NCBI GenBank assembly: GCA_963971225.1 | Contig: OZ020269.1 | Location: forward strand, 36,043,264-36,107,263 | Direction of reading: 5' to 3' | DNA length: 64,000 nt | Source of the DNA: Melieria omissa | Taxonomy: Eukaryota; Arthropoda; Insecta; Diptera; Ulidiidae | The notes under the pieces: generated by a model | Told to the model about the DNA's origin: nothing | Seen by the model: only the letters and a program-made list of their open reading frames with translations | Database searches by the model: none | Made by a program: the position numbers and the translations under genes | Shown here: in pieces, positions 21,067 through 33,829 of the stretch | How the letters are laid out: each line of letters opens with the position of its first letter | Numbering within the stretch: position 1 is the first letter of the stretch

Positions 21067-24000
21067 CAGTGGCGTCCCCAGGATTTCGGGAAGGGGGGAT
21101 AAGCAAAAACTCCAGTTTAACGCCATTTTTATACTTTCGTCTTTGCGTATTATTTTTAATGTATGTTGAATAAAATTGTGCATACATACATATATGTATA
21201 CTAGGGATCGCAATTTTTGGCCATTTTGCGATCCCGGGATTTTCGGGATTGAAAAGTCAAATCCCGGGATCCCGGGATTTAATCCCGGGATTCATATAAC
21301 AAATTTTGTAATAAAACAATTTTCCCGAATTGCATAAATACTTGTTTATAATATATTTATCATAAAAATGGACACATTTTAATCACATTTGGGTAGTTTC
21401 AAGATTTTTAATCTTGAATTTAATCACATTTTGTTTAACCCTTCAATTCCCATGTCCAAAATAGTGAAAAAGAAAATTTTCTTTGTAAATAAAAGAGCTT
21501 AGATACGTTTGGATAAGACAAAAAAATACATAAAAAATGTTTAAACTACCCTCATTTTTATATTGAAAGAAACCACACAAACTCGCACTGCTTTAATTAC
21601 GCGTGAAACAAATTAATAAATTTTACAAATGACGTATCGCTAGTGTTGGTAGGAAAATTAAATAAACAAGTACTACTAATTGACTTTGCTATACAAGTGT
21701 TAGAATTTTAAAATAAAAACCTATGTGGTAGGAAAACAAATATTAAGCATCTGTCACCTACAGGTGACACTGGGAATTGAAGAGTTAACTTAAAAGTTTT
21801 TCATTTGACATTTAACTTCAGTTTCATAGCATTTTGTTTTATCCAAAAATGACACTTAAACATAACTTATTACTTTGCAACCGATGTATCATAAAGTGCA
21901 TATATATGCATATTTGATAAAAAAAATAAAATAGTTAATTTGTTTGTGCTTTGAGTTTTACTTCGATTATTTCGATAAAAAAGTTAAGCGTTTTGATTAA
22001 CTAAAAACTGAGATCTTTAAAATACAAAGGCATTAAGTGTTTTGTTCTCTTCTCTAGAGCGAAATTTATTTCAAATGAACACTGCTGAAGAGAAACATCC
22101 TTCAGATTCAACACTTGTTGGTTGAATGCTTAGTAAATAATCATAAGCCTTTTGCAAAAGACGCACTCTATCCCCTCCCTTCTCCCTCAAATAAGGAATT
22201 GGGTTTTTGTGCCTTAAAATTTATTTCATTTGAACTTTGAAGCATCTTTTGCAATCCCGAAAATCCCGGGATAAAAGAATTTGAATCCCGGGATTTTCGG
22301 GACTGGAAAAAGTCCGGGATCCCGGGATCCCGGGATCCCGGGATTGCGATGCCTAATGTATACATATAGCATAAACTTCTTAAAACAAAAAATTTTAGTG
22401 ACATGTATTTTAAAGTCATAAAATCCCAACTAAAAAATTCAACTTTGTTTTAAGTTATTACATATTGAAAAAACTTTCTAAAAGAATCACGAAAAACTCA
22501 AAAGACGTATTTTAAAAAGCATAACACACCAGCTATGTAAAAGAAATCCAACATTTACAAAATGTATGACGTTCTGAAATTTAATTATGATATAGGTGAC
22601 CATGTTTCCATGTTTACACACAACTCACCAAAAAAATGTAAGTGCATTTTTTTCCAAATTTCAACAGATCATGCAGGGTTGGCATGAAGCCTGCGTTTGA
22701 CTACTACTTTGGTAAATAGTCGATACTTTTGGGAACACTAAAAATACAACTATTCTGCGAGAACAAATGCAATGCTAATTTTTTTAATCATTTATTCATA
22801 ACACTTCTGTGGGCATCCGGTTCGGGCCAGACCATATTGAATTTTGGATGCATTTTAGTAATATTGTAATTAAGCTATCGAGCTCATATTTCATGATATC
22901 CTTAACTGATCCTTTCTAAGCACAAAACCCAAAACCATGGCTTGGTCAGACCATGGTGCATTTTCATACAAAATTGCCAGTTACTTTCAGTTTTTTTTTT
23001 TATTTTCGACGTAATTATTGTCAGAATTGTTTATAAATATATTTTTATTTTATATATATTTTCAACTAGGCTTTTCCATCTGACCCGATTTGAAGCATTT
23101 TTCCTGCCATCCCGTTAATAGTGACATAAATTAGCTGACGCAAAATGTACCTGGTCCAAGTGTTTTTCATTCGCCTTGGCTTTTATTTTCTTTGGGTTAA
23201 TAAATTAGAATTTTTCTTGGAAAATAATATTGGAACATATTCAAAATTAATACTTATCCATTGTATTCATGGTTATGTCCGTGTTTTGGTGTCAATTCAA
23301 TTACAATCCTGAAGTGAAGGAAGCATTTGTGGTCTTGTAGAGTCTGGTTTTTTATCAATTCGATTGGGTGTTTTCTGTGGCAGAGATGAAAGGAAGGGAA
23401 TGCTATTTTGAGGATCAGGTGGACATTGCCTTTGAACTTCGACGCTGGAGCTAAATCAGAGAAGAAAATTTCTCTAAAAAAATTGTCTAAGCAATAGCGG
23501 AAACTAATGCTTTAGAGCAACGAATTTAAGATATTAAATAATTTGCTGCTAGAGGTAATAATAACGGTGCTGCCAGTTTCACGCTTTCATTTGGCCCTAA
23601 AAAAACCAAGCTTCTGATACTGATAGAAAAATGGTCGTTTAGATAGTTCAATGTGAAGATAGCGACACCGAAGGCGACAAGGAGAAAGACATCCGGCCAG
23701 TTCAGCATGAACAATAACATGTTGAGCATGTTTTGCATATTTTTCATTTCATTTCATATTTTTTTGGCAAAGCAGTTCAGAATTATTGACAGTGCAGGAA
23801 TCCAGAAATAGATATATCAAAACGCGATTTGTATGTGTTGAATGTAAAATCTCAATGTGGTTTAGTCATGATACTGCATTACATCGTTGAAATAATTGCA
23901 TTGGTCAAGCAGTTGAAGTAGATCCATAAGTAACGAATTTTACATTAATAATTTTTTTTTTATTTTCTTGCTTTACTGTCGTTTTTTTTTATTTCAAAAT

Positions 24001-24341
24001 TAATTCATTGAAGTTGAAACTCGCTATTTACTTAATTATTCTAGTATATTTTCACCGTTTTACGTAAAAATAATGTAGGCAAGCTAAAAAAATTATTTCT
24101 TTATACTTTCTGATTTTTTTTATATCATTAACAACAATCCTTGACTATCCTCTTGCTCACATCATGGTCTGGCCAGATCATGGGAGGTTCAATTATTAGG
24201 TTTTAAGTGGGTGATTACAGAAGAGATAAAGCAAATAGTAAAAATTTTTCACAATTCCATATCTTTATATCAAATTGCATAAATGAATTCTTAGACCAAG
24301 GGGGGGATCCATCCCCCTAATCCCCCCTGGGGACGCCACTG
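21067..24341. mobile_element. hAT-type transposon, decayed, 3.3 kb, containing a second hAT-like element
   Basis: Exact 16-bp inverted termini CAGTGGCGTCCCCAGG, beginning with the CAGTG typical of hAT. Flanking 8-bp repeats CTTTTGAC (21059-21066) and CTTTCGAC (24342-24349) differ at one base. Around 23640-23930 the plus strand hints at an acidic stretch and a Cys-containing RFVCVECKISMWFSHDTALH, possibly a transposase remnant. No intact frame exists. The element at 21202-22355 is inserted inside it. Confidence 0.85.
21202..22355. mobile_element. Non-autonomous hAT-like element nested in a hAT
   Basis: Ends TAGGGATCGCAAT and the complement of TAGGCATCGCAAT. Exact 8-bp duplication ATGTATAC on both sides (21194-21201 and 22356-22363). 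Both subterminal regions are built from repeated CCCGGGATT palindromes (21230-21292 and 22255-22345), which could act as transposase binding sites and can form hairpins. The interior is AT-rich and non-coding. Confidence 0.9.
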
Positions 24342-24593
24342 CTTTCGACTAAGTTTTCTATTTTGATCTTTCAGGACCAAAATATGTCCGTAAGTAATTG
24401 AGTAACAAGCAGTAAGCATTTTATTTTTCTATTTAATTTTCTAGAAAAAAATCAATGCGTGTTCCATACTAAATTGTGCTTATGGATGGAAATTAATTGG
24501 TTTAACTCTAAATCAATAGAGATAGAAGAATACATTTTTGAGATATTATACTACAGACCGAGATCCAAAACATAAAGGGTGTGCACACCAAAA

Positions 24594-25660
24594 TCGGGAC
24601 ACTTTAAAACCCCTGTATCTTTAAAATAAAACTCTTTGAAAAGTAAAATTTCAGATGTAAGTACTCCATGACTTGGTTTTCAATATTCAATTTAAAAAAA
24701 ATTGTATTTATTAGTAAGAAAAGGGCAAACGAATACGAACGTAGAAAAGTCATCTTGCACGAACACACTACGAATCCCAATCTCAGTATACGCCGAATTG
24801 CAAAAAAGCTAAATTTTGCACCATCGACATGCAGTAAAGTGTTGAAAGATTGTAATGAAAGGCTGAGTGTTGATCCTAAGGCCATGTTGACCATGGCTAG
24901 AATAATGTTAGGTGCACGAAGAAAGTGATTACCGCATTTAAAAAAAATTCGCGAATGTCAAGTCGTTCGGTGGCTTAAATCATGAAGACATCGTCATCGT
25001 TCGTCCAGAAAGCCAAGAGGCGAGCAAGCTTGAAGAGTTACAAGGCTCAAATAATCTCACCGTGAAGCACCGTTGTCGTAACTTGTACGAAAATTTGCTA
25101 ACGAAATTCAGTAGTGTGATCATAGATGATGAAAAATACTGCTTCAACAACTTTACATTTTTAGTTGGCAACATTTCTATACAGCCACGAATCGCCAAGA
25201 TGTTGCAGATGAATACAAGGTGAAATCAAGGGCAAAATTCCCAAAGACGACCATAGTTTGGCAAGCCATCTGTTCGTGCGGTTTTAAAACAAACCCTTTT
25301 GTAACAGTCGATCCAATGAATGGCAATATGTACCGAAAATAATCTCTCGAAAGGAGACTGCTGCCTCTCATTCGTCGCCACACATCAAAGCCGTTGTTTT
25401 GGTCTGATTTGGCTACTTGCCACTACTCCACGGAAACTCTGTTGTGGTATAAAGAGAATGGGATGGAATATGTACAGCGCAAGTTTAATCCGCCTAACAG
25501 CCCGGAACTCCGCCCTATCGAAAACTACTGGTCGTTAGTTATAGGCATTTTAAAGAAGAGTGATGAGAGGGTATCGACAGAAGACAACAACAACAACAAC
25601 CCCCACAACAAAAAAAGTGGACGAATTTTTCGTGCAAAACGGAGGCATACGGAGGAATAA
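24594..25660 (+). pseudogene. Tc1-type transposase gene, broken by frameshifts and stops
   Basis: Remains in order: helix-turn-helix (RRKVILHEHTTNPNLSIRRIAKKL, split between 24730 and 24810), then an interrupted catalytic region with IDDEKYC near 25125, FPKTTIVWQAICSCGF near 25240, WSDLATCHYSTETL near 25400 and NPPNSPELRPIENYW near 25490. These fit the DDE/D order of the Tc1/mariner superfamily. Several shifts and stops separate them. An AAC microsatellite follows at 25585-25602. The start of the unit may be GGGTGTGCACACC near 24578. Confidence 0.75.
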
Positions 25661-25769
25661 ATTAGAAATACAGTGCGTTTCAAAATAAAGTGTTGCTAAT
25701 AAAACTCACAAAAGAAGGTTTAGTAATGAATTATATATATTTTCTGAAAGGCTGTGCAAATATCTTTTT

Positions 25770-26020
25770 CGCATTATTATCAATACTTTGTCCAGTCCCC
25801 GTTGTTGTCAGTAATAGCCAAAATGAACTATTTTGTTGTTGATATTCGTTTTCCTCTAAGCTTTTTCTTCATTAAGGACCAAACATTTTTGAATGGATTT
25901 GCATCTTTACTTTGAGATAGCCAATTTAGTGTTTCCACATCAAATTTTCTGTAGCCCATTTCAGACCATTTTCCACATGTTTTCACCCAATAGCGTTTTC
26001 GACATGGTACTTTAATGTAG
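25770..26020 (-). pseudogene. Tc1-type transposase fragment, C-terminal part
   Basis: The minus strand reads approximately MGYRKFDVETLNWLSQSKD and NPFKNVWSLMKKKLRGK, resembling the end of a Tc1 catalytic domain (SPDLNPIENVW region). It is on the opposite strand to the preceding copy, so it is a separate insertion. Confidence 0.6.
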
Positions 26021-26365
26021 AATGCCCGATTTCAGAAGCCTGCGTCGGATATTGGCCGTTGATACTTCAACTCTCTTCAGCGACAATGTTTCTTTCGTTT
26101 GCTTCAGGCTAAGAGTTGAAGTGTTATCAATAGGAATCGGAATTATATGCAAGTGCAAATTTTTTTGCACCTTCCGATATGAACAGGACCAAGACAGAAA
26201 CTATTTTTATTGAAAAATATTAAGAATGAGCTGAGATATGCAGTGCATATTTGCATATGTTTGCATATTTAGCATATTTTTGCATTTTTTACATAGTTTT
26301 TCCATATAAATCCGATACCTAGTTATCAAATATCCGGACTATCGCCTTATCCGCTTTGTTCTGAG

Positions 26366-26996
26366 CAGTGTGCTTACTTCTAGCACATATGTGGTAGATC
26401 TACCACAATTATTTTTAATATCAAGTTTCTACCACATCTACCACGGAGGGCTTAAAATCTACCATATTTTTGTGGAGCATAAATTTGTCTATTAACCAAA
26501 CTATTACTCCAAGTAAATTAGAAGTTTATGTTGTAAAATTTATGTTAGGGCTGCATTGAACATTATAAGTGACAATGTGCAAAAAAAAAACCTATGTGGT
26601 AGCACTCTCATCACTTCGAAAACAGTGCACTACAAATAGTTGACAGTTTGACAATTGTTTTGGCGGCAGGTGCAATTAACATGGAAAAATTGCTAAAAAA
26701 GTTGAATAATTTTTGCCTTTATTTTAGAATATCGCATGGCGATGGCAATGCGCTTGGACGGGACCTGCTGCTGAAATTTGCGAGTCCGAGGTTCCAAAAA
26801 AGAAAAAAAATATAGTCAACAATACAAAAAACATTGAGAAGAAACCCGGCACCTGTTAAAGTGCATAGAAGAATTGTACAAATGCAATAAAATACAATTA
26901 ATATACAATACAAAAAATCTACCACATTTCATTCAAATCTACCACATTTTTTTCACTGAGCCTACCACATAAATGAAAAATTAAGTAAGCACAATG
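26366..26996. mobile_element. Non-autonomous hAT element rich in CTACCACA motifs
   Basis: Ends CAGTGTGCTTACTT and the complement of CATTGTGCTTACTT. Exact 8-bp duplication GTTCTGAG (26358-26365 and 26997-27004). Many copies of (A/C)TACCACA(T) in both orientations lie inside both ends. Non-coding, 631 bp. Confidence 0.9.
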
Positions 26997-27004
26997 GTTC
27001 TGAG

Positions 27005-28073
27005 TAGTTCTCTTCCTGACTCTCCGTGGCTCGTCGTCAACATTTCCGAACTCTTTAAATCGACTGACCCCCTTCCTAAAGGGGGGTTCACGAATTGTGA
27101 AGTTTTCATTTTTGGACCCTTTGAATGGTTTACCAAAAACGCTACTTTGAAACGTTTTTTAAATATAGCACTCATTTTTAAACAGTCACTAATGTGGTTC
27201 TCCACTCTCCGTCAAGTTGTTTTTTCAAAGAGTAACAAATATGTTCAAGGGTCGTTAGACGGTCCTATCGGGGTACATAGAATCGACGAATTAATAAGTT
27301 TGAAGAAGACCTTCGAAATTGCATATGATAGCAGCAATTGTCAGAAGCTGTCAAAGAGGCGATTGACTCCTGGGAAGGAAGTGTGTTCACCTGTTTAGTT
27401 GTGAGGCACTAATACCACACTATACCCGTTATTGGCGAGCTTTTGTTGAAAAGCCCTGCTCGGGTCATGCGCAGAAGGCCGGTGCCTTTCAACGGCCAAA
27501 AGCTCGAAGAAAAAGAAAACTGCAAGGGAATATGGTTAGGAAAGGAATCAACACTATTGTGTACCCAGAAGTATTACAATTTCATACACATATCTTCTTC
27601 TATGTTAAAAAGTCGATTTTCCATAAAGGATTTGTACGAATGTAGAGTGGATATGTTAAAAGTTAAATCAAACGAGAAGACCCGCACAAGAAGAACTTCA
27701 ATACAAGCAGTGAGTGAAGGCGCCGCATTCGCCAATGCAGAGCCAGTTACATTTTACTTTAGCTTGAAAATGCGAAAAGTGTGAAAATAGCAAAAGGAAC
27801 ATCGATACTCGGTCACTTGGAAGGAATATGTGGTGAAAAGTCTTGGGGTACATAATAGAGCAACCGTAAGTGAAATGCTCGTGAAGGCTGTTGCGGCATT
27901 AGGCAACTGACTGACTTACTGTTTATGTGTATTTCGCTCAGCCAATGAATTAAAATGCAAATTAGAAAATAAGTGCGTCCGGCCACTCATCCCTTTCGTC
28001 GGAGAGGACCCCAGAGAACACTTTACGACGCAGAGTAATACGTGGGTGGCAGTATCGCCAATTGCTGGTGCTG
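27005..28073. other. Intergenic region with two unclassified open frames
   Basis: Open frames 26994-27398 and 27443-27784 on the plus strand do not resemble anything I recognise. The first starts inside the end of a hAT element, which argues against a real gene. The promoter and 5' UTR of the Ig gene must lie in the last few hundred bases. Confidence 0.4.
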
Positions 28074-31000
28074 ATGGCGAACAAATGGTCCTTATGTATT
28101 CCCCTACTCACTTGGCTGACATTACTTTCAGGTAACAGTATAACGATAACACATTCTGAGCGCACTCCTGATATTAAATGCATTTTCGCTATATTCACAG
28201 TTACGAACTCAGTGCGCATTACTAATCTTAAGGTTCCCCATACCTACACGCTCGATCGACATTCAGACCCGGATCCACTCGTGCTTGACTGCGAATACGA
28301 AGTGGGTCCACGAGAAAAAGGATTCGTACTAAAGTGGCTGTTTAACAATCATTCCATATACCAATGGATACCATCGGTGAAAGGCTTTGCGATGGTAAGT
28401 TAGAAGAAAGTGTATAGCGTTGACAGTCAATACTTTTGTCTTTAAAACAACGAGCCCATATTAAGGCCCTGCTTTACCAGTATAAGCAGATGTTTAGATG
28501 GCGGTTTGGATGTACTGACCGTTGTAGTTGCCATGTATTGTGGTTCAAGTTTTCAAGCCGGTCTGCTTCTCAATTCCTATAACTATGATCTACATAAGCC
28601 TAAACCGATACAATAGTTGCGAAAGGCTTTTTTAATTATTATCTCACCCCAGTCGAATTTTGCGGAAAACCGGGGTTTTCTGTACAAGTATAGTTTTACC
28701 TTACAAGTACCATTTTATTTTATTACTACGCAATGGTTTCTCCGGTTCATCGGTTTGAATTTTGATCAAACCAACTGCAGAAATATAAAAATATTGGTTG
28801 CTTTAAGGCCAGTCCCCCAGCTTGCACAGCAAAAATAGTAAACCTCTAAAGAAGGTTTTCAATACTATTTCGAACATTTTCGTTAAAACTAATGTTTATA
28901 TTTAAGTCCAAAATACAAATTCAGAGGCTAGTAATGAACCCAGTATCTACAAAATGTCCGCTTTGGCTCTTCCCAAAAACGGCCATTGTTGGATTAAATC
29001 CTTAATCACTTTTTCGCGATATTATTTCGTCAATCACAGGTCTAATTGTGTCCTTAAGTGCTTAAACCTTTATTAGATTATAGACATATTATACCTTATC
29101 TGCAACGTAGCTCCAAAGGAAAAAATAAAAGAGCACAATCTCATGTCCTTCTTTTAGAAACCTCTTGGAATTTTTCACACCTGATCTGTGTAGCAGGTGG
29201 CTGAAAAAACGTAGTGAATTAATATTCACTATATATTAATATATGGGTGTCGATCCGTTTCTGAAAATTTCCTAGTTTTGATTTGTCAAATGTTGACTGC
29301 CTGAAATCTCTAATTAAAAGACCCTGTACACCAATACCTCGCTTTGCGTCGTTTCGTTTTGCGTTGTTTCGGAGTTGCGTCGCTGCTGAATTAGTACTAA
29401 TTTTCACTGTGCGTCGTTAGATTTTCGAAGTTGCGTGTTTTGGGTTCGAGTCTTTAATTTTTTTTAAATTTTCTTTTTTTTCTGAAAGATGACACGACTT
29501 TTGTTTCTAATTGCGCGCCATGCCATCAAAACTAAGGGATTCCCTTTCTAACTTTTGTGAAAGAAAGCCGATTGACGACAACAGCCACTATGGACTCATC
29601 AGACAGTGATTAATTGTTATTTTGTTCTTATAAATTAATTGAATATTTTATTTCGTTTTAATTGAATTTGTTTTTTTTTTGTTTTTTGTATGTATGTAAT
29701 AAAATTGTATATTATTTTTGTTTTTAAATGTTTACTTTGTTCAATTTTCTTTTTAAAAAGTAGTATTTTCGTAACCCTGGAACCTATCTTCGATCTTTAC
29801 ATGGTTTGCTATAGAAAATCATAATTCACTTTGCGCGTCGTTTCAATTTGCGTCGTGTTTTTTTGGAACGTAACCACGACGCAAAGTGAGGTATGGGTGT
29901 ATTCATAAGCATGGCTCTTAAAAACACAGGTTGAAACAGCCTGGAATTGCCGCTGTTGCTTTAATTACTGTTTTAGTTGCAAAATATGTAGGGATTGTAT
30001 TACATCATTCGAATGCACCAACTTCATATTACCTATGTTTTTGCCAAAATTATGATAAATAAGCAACGTGTGTCAATAAATAATTAACATACGAACTAAA
30101 TGTTTCTGTTCTTACCATCCGTCACGATATAAGGGATTCATGAAATCAAAGATAGACACGAAAATATTTACGATAGAAGGCAGCCCTGGTGTAATATCAA
30201 TAAAGCAACCTGACTGGAATATGACTGGGGAGTATACTTGCTCCGTGCAAACATTCGAGTCGACGGATAAAAAAAGTGCCCGCCTGCAAATTATTGGTGC
30301 GTCTCCTCTTAAAATCATTGTCATTGAATTCTTTTTAATCAATTGTCTTTTCACAATTTGGCAGTTCCTGAATCCGATTTTGTTTTGGAAACAAAAATGG
30401 ATGGCGAGCAAAGTGACGTAGATATAATGTGTGCGGTGCAGAATGTGTTCCCCCAACCTGTGCTCTCTGTAATGTGGGTCAAGACTTAATGAGTATTCGT
30501 TTTACAAAATTTACACCTCTGCCATCATTGCGATTTTTAGATTTGATACGAAAATATTGGACTCCGTTCTGACTCAGATGGACCAAAACTCCAGCGGTTT
30601 GTACAGCATGACTGTCAGAACGAGAATCCCGAGAGAGAAACTGGATTCGCCCACACCGATCACTTGTGCATTTTTCCTACTTGGGACTAATTATACCAAG
30701 CGAAGGGAAACAATTTTTTATGGTAAGTAGAGGTAAGATATTTTATTCGCATTTCTGTTTGCACTTCTTACTCGAATGGCTTGTAGTTTTGAGCTTGTAG
30801 TTTTTTATTATGATTTGGTTTTTAATTTGGGGTATGCTTAAAATGTTTTTAAAATTACGTAATTTCGAAATAAATACTTTGTTGCTTGGTTCTCTTGTAG
30901 TTCCGTCCGTCCAACTAAGATACAAATTCCAAGAACTTTAGAATACAGCACTTCCGTATTAAACCTGCTAGCTCTCATTTACAACCGCCAGAGTATCATT

Positions 31001-31106
31001 ATAACCGTTTTTCTTCTAATTTTCAGATAAGGCTACAAATATACAACGCAAATGGACTACTGTCGCCGTAGTAATATCGATTGCATCCCTAACATTGAGC
31101 AGTTAG
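28074..31106 (+). CDS. Secreted or membrane-anchored immunoglobulin-domain protein, beat-like
   Basis: A cell-surface Ig protein. Exons by splice consensus and phase: 28074-28131, 28201-28394, 30134-30296, 30365-30473, 30541-30722 and 31027-31106, giving 261 residues. Residues 1-20 form a hydrophobic signal peptide. Ig domain 1 shows Cys50, Trp65 and GEYTC with Cys120. A second partial domain follows (CAVQNVFPQP). The last 17 residues are hydrophobic (VAVVISIASLTLSS), fitting a GPI signal or a membrane anchor. The pattern of KGF then FMKSKID resembles Beaten-path family proteins, which act in axon guidance; that assignment is inferred. The exon 4 donor (30473) is the least certain junction, and the exon 3 acceptor is weak. 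Introns 1, 3 and 4 are under 75 bp, while intron 2 is 1.7 kb and holds a MITE. Confidence 0.75.
29329..29899. mobile_element. MITE in intron 2 of the Ig gene, TA-flanked
   Basis: Inverted ends CACCAATACCTCGCTTTG and the complement of CACCCATACCTCACTTTG, with TA on both sides (29327-29328 and 29900-29901), fitting Tc1/mariner-type insertion. The ends continue into GCGTCGT repeats. Non-coding. The rest of the intron holds nothing I recognise. Confidence 0.75.
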
Positions 31107-31683
31107 TTTGATAGAATATTTATGTTCGAATAGGATATTTTTATTTAGAATTTTACTGAAAACTAAATTTTGCGGTATTTTCAAAAGTGCTTATTTTGTA
31201 AATGCATGTAAATGTCATAACAAGAAAAAATTAAGAACATATTCATATTTTTATGTATAGGTACAAACGAGTACTGAACATTAATAAATACGAAAACAAA
31301 ACCAAATATAGTTTAGATCAAAACATTTGGCATCTCTTGTTTATTTGAGAATAATTGATTTCGATTCGCCAAGAAATGCGTAGACTTTTAATAATTCATG
31401 TGGACAACATTCAACAATGTTGCATTAATATATTAAAAGACAGTCTTTATCGCAACGAAGAGAGACATACCTATGAACCATGACGAGAGGAATTTCATGG
31501 TGTACAGTGCGAGATGATTGAATGGAGCTTCAAGAACCATTTGACCTATTTTTCGATAAACTAAGGAGTACAAGTAGAAGTTTATCAATTGGTTTTACAG
31601 CATATAGAAAAATGTTTTGTAATGGTTAAAGAAATGGTTGAATTTTTAACACATTCACCTCATATACACACATTCACCTCATA
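31107..31683. other. 3' UTR of the Ig gene and intergenic DNA
   Basis: AT-rich; no further coding sequence, repeat or RNA gene recognised. Confidence 0.5.
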
Positions 31684-32966
31684 CACTTCGTTCAATAATG
31701 TGTGTGACTAACTAATTAAAACACATTTTTTTGCCAAAATTCGTTTTTATTCATCAACATAGTCCCCTTTTAGGGAGATACAATCATTCCAACGCTTTTC
31801 CAATCTTTCGATACCGCCTTTGTAGAACGATTTTTCTTTGCCTTCAAAATAGGCGTTAGTTTCGGCGATTACTTCATCATTTGAGCCAAATCTCTTATCA
31901 CGGAGCATCTTTTTGAGGTCTGCGAAGAGCCAGTAGTCGCTGGGGGCCAGATCTGGAGAATACGGGGGATGAGGAAGCAATTCGAAGCCCAATTCATGCA
32001 TTTTTGCCATCGTTTTCATCGACTTGTGACACGGTGCATTGTCTTGGTGAAACAACACTTTTTTCTTCTTCATATGGGCCGCTTAATCACGATTTCTTCT
32101 TTCAAACGTTCCAACAACGCTATATAATAATCGCTATTGATTGTTTTCCCTTTCTCAAGATAAGCGATGAATATTATTCCGTGCACATCCCAAAATACTG
32201 ACGCCATAACCTTGCCAGCCGATGTTTGTGCCTTTGGACGCTTTGGGCGGCTTTCACCGGTTGCATGTCACTCAGCAGACTGCCGATTTGACTCTGGAGT
32301 GAAATGGTGGATCCATGTTTCATCCATTGTGATGTACCGACGCAAAAACTCCGACTTGTTGCGCGTAAACATGTCCAAACAGCTCTTTGAATCATCGATT
32401 CGTTGTTGTTTTTGCTCCGGTGTGAGCAAACGCGGCACCCATTTCGAAAACACCTTTTTCATAACCAAATGTTCGTGTATTATGGTGTGTACACTGCCTG
32501 CTGATATCTTTAGAATGTCAGCAATCTCCCCCACTTTCACTTTACGGCCGGACATAACGATTTTCAGTGTTTTTTCAACGTTTTCCGGAATAACAGCGTC
32601 ATTTGGCCGTCCAGTAGATGGAATGTCATCGGTGTCTGTACGACCACGTTTGAATTCGGCATACCAATAACAAATGGTTCTTTTTGATGGAGCAGAGTCC
32701 GAATAATGTTTTTCAAGCCATTCCTGGCATTGAACAGTATTTTTTTTCATTAAAAAACAATGATAAATCAGTACACGGAATTGCTTTGAATTCATTTTTT
32801 TTTGAAAACTCAAAAGTAGTGTCACTTAAAGCACTGTAACTTGTGGTCGGATTGACATATAATTTTGACAGTAAGCCTAAAAAGGTTCACAGTTTCGAAA
32901 AAAATATTGATTTAATATTAGCGCCGCCATCTATGTGTCAGTCACACACATTATTGAATGAAGTGT
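31684..32966 (-). pseudogene. Mariner transposon, nearly full length, with frameshifts
   Basis: Inverted ends contain CACTTCGTTCAATAATG on the left and the complement of CACTTCATTCAATAATG on the right. The minus-strand transposase starts near 32793 (MNSKQFRVLIYHCFLMKK) and runs through the paired-like domain (WYAEFKRGRTDTDD, KISAGSVHTIIHEHL, WVPRLLTPEQKQQR) to MDETWIHHF, the first catalytic Asp. A frame change follows near 32268 and another near 32075. The last open segment (32073-31747) has HQDNAPCHKS with the second Asp and SPDLAPSDYWLF with the third, the D,D34D signature of mariner. Length matches the usual 345 residues. It has decayed only slightly, so it is among the younger elements here. 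Confidence 0.9.
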
Positions 32967-33115
32967 TAACATAGCATTTATTAATGATTACAATTTAAAA
33001 GTTATAATTTGGAGATTAAAAAGTGGTCTTTGATTTTTTTACTCCAATATTTTTCTTTGGAATTTGTTCAAAAAAGTTTACGCAATGTGAGCTTAACATA
33101 TAATTGTTTCTATAA

Positions 33116-33671
33116 CACTGATCAACACCAAAATGGCTTTTCTGGGTTTGACATCAGTTCTAGGGTAATTATCCGCAAACCGTTTTTAAAACTTAGCTTC
33201 CGTTTTCGGAAAAAATGGGCGTGTCACTTTTTCAGATTTTCCCTGACTTTTTTCAAGTTTGGGATTGTAACTTCTAAACCAATAAACCGGTTGACATGAT
33301 TTTCACTTTGTAGCATTTACAATACCTCACGGCTTCTTTTTCAATGTAATTTATTTTTATAAGTTTTACGATTCCGCGGTTATTGAACTTCAAAGTCGGA
33401 AATTATTGAATTTCAAGGCGTTTTTTCTGATGGCGAAAATTGCACAGATGTTTCATAAATCAAGTTACTAAGTATATGAATATATTAAAAAGAAATATCA
33501 AGCAATACAATACAGCCAAATTATTTGGCGGAATACACATTCGCATCGAAATAATAGTAAAAATGTACCATAGCCATTTTCATCATTTATTATACTTTTT
33601 TCTTAAAAAATAAGGGGCCTCAAAAGAGACCCCAGAAAAGCCGACAAAAAGTCGAAATTTTTGGCCCTGTG
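33116..33671. mobile_element. Fold-back element family, copy 2 (shorter)
   Basis: Flanked by TAA on both sides (33113-33115 and 33672-33674), with CACTGATCAAC at the left end and CCCTGTG at the right. The interior shares long stretches with copy 1, for example AATGGGCGTGTCACTTTTT near 33213 and AATTATTTGGCGGAATACAC near 33521. Most of the second arm is missing. Confidence 0.7.
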
Positions 33672-33829
33672 TAATTAAATAGCGATGATTTGGTCATGTT
33701 TGTCTCAAATATGTTGCTGAGTTGTCCTCAGCAGTACCTTTCTATTGTTGGCTTCCTCTCTTAAGAATTAATTTTCTAAATAAATTTTTTATAGGATAAA
33801 CGCCGCTTTTTCTTAACGATATCATTCAT

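Noticed and set aside
26994..27398. 134-residue plus-strand frame
   Set aside because: Its first bases belong to the end of a hAT element and its target duplication, and the protein has no recognisable motif; the frame is likely fortuitous.
27443..27784. 113-residue plus-strand frame
   Set aside because: No motif, no splice or promoter support; left as unclassified sequence.
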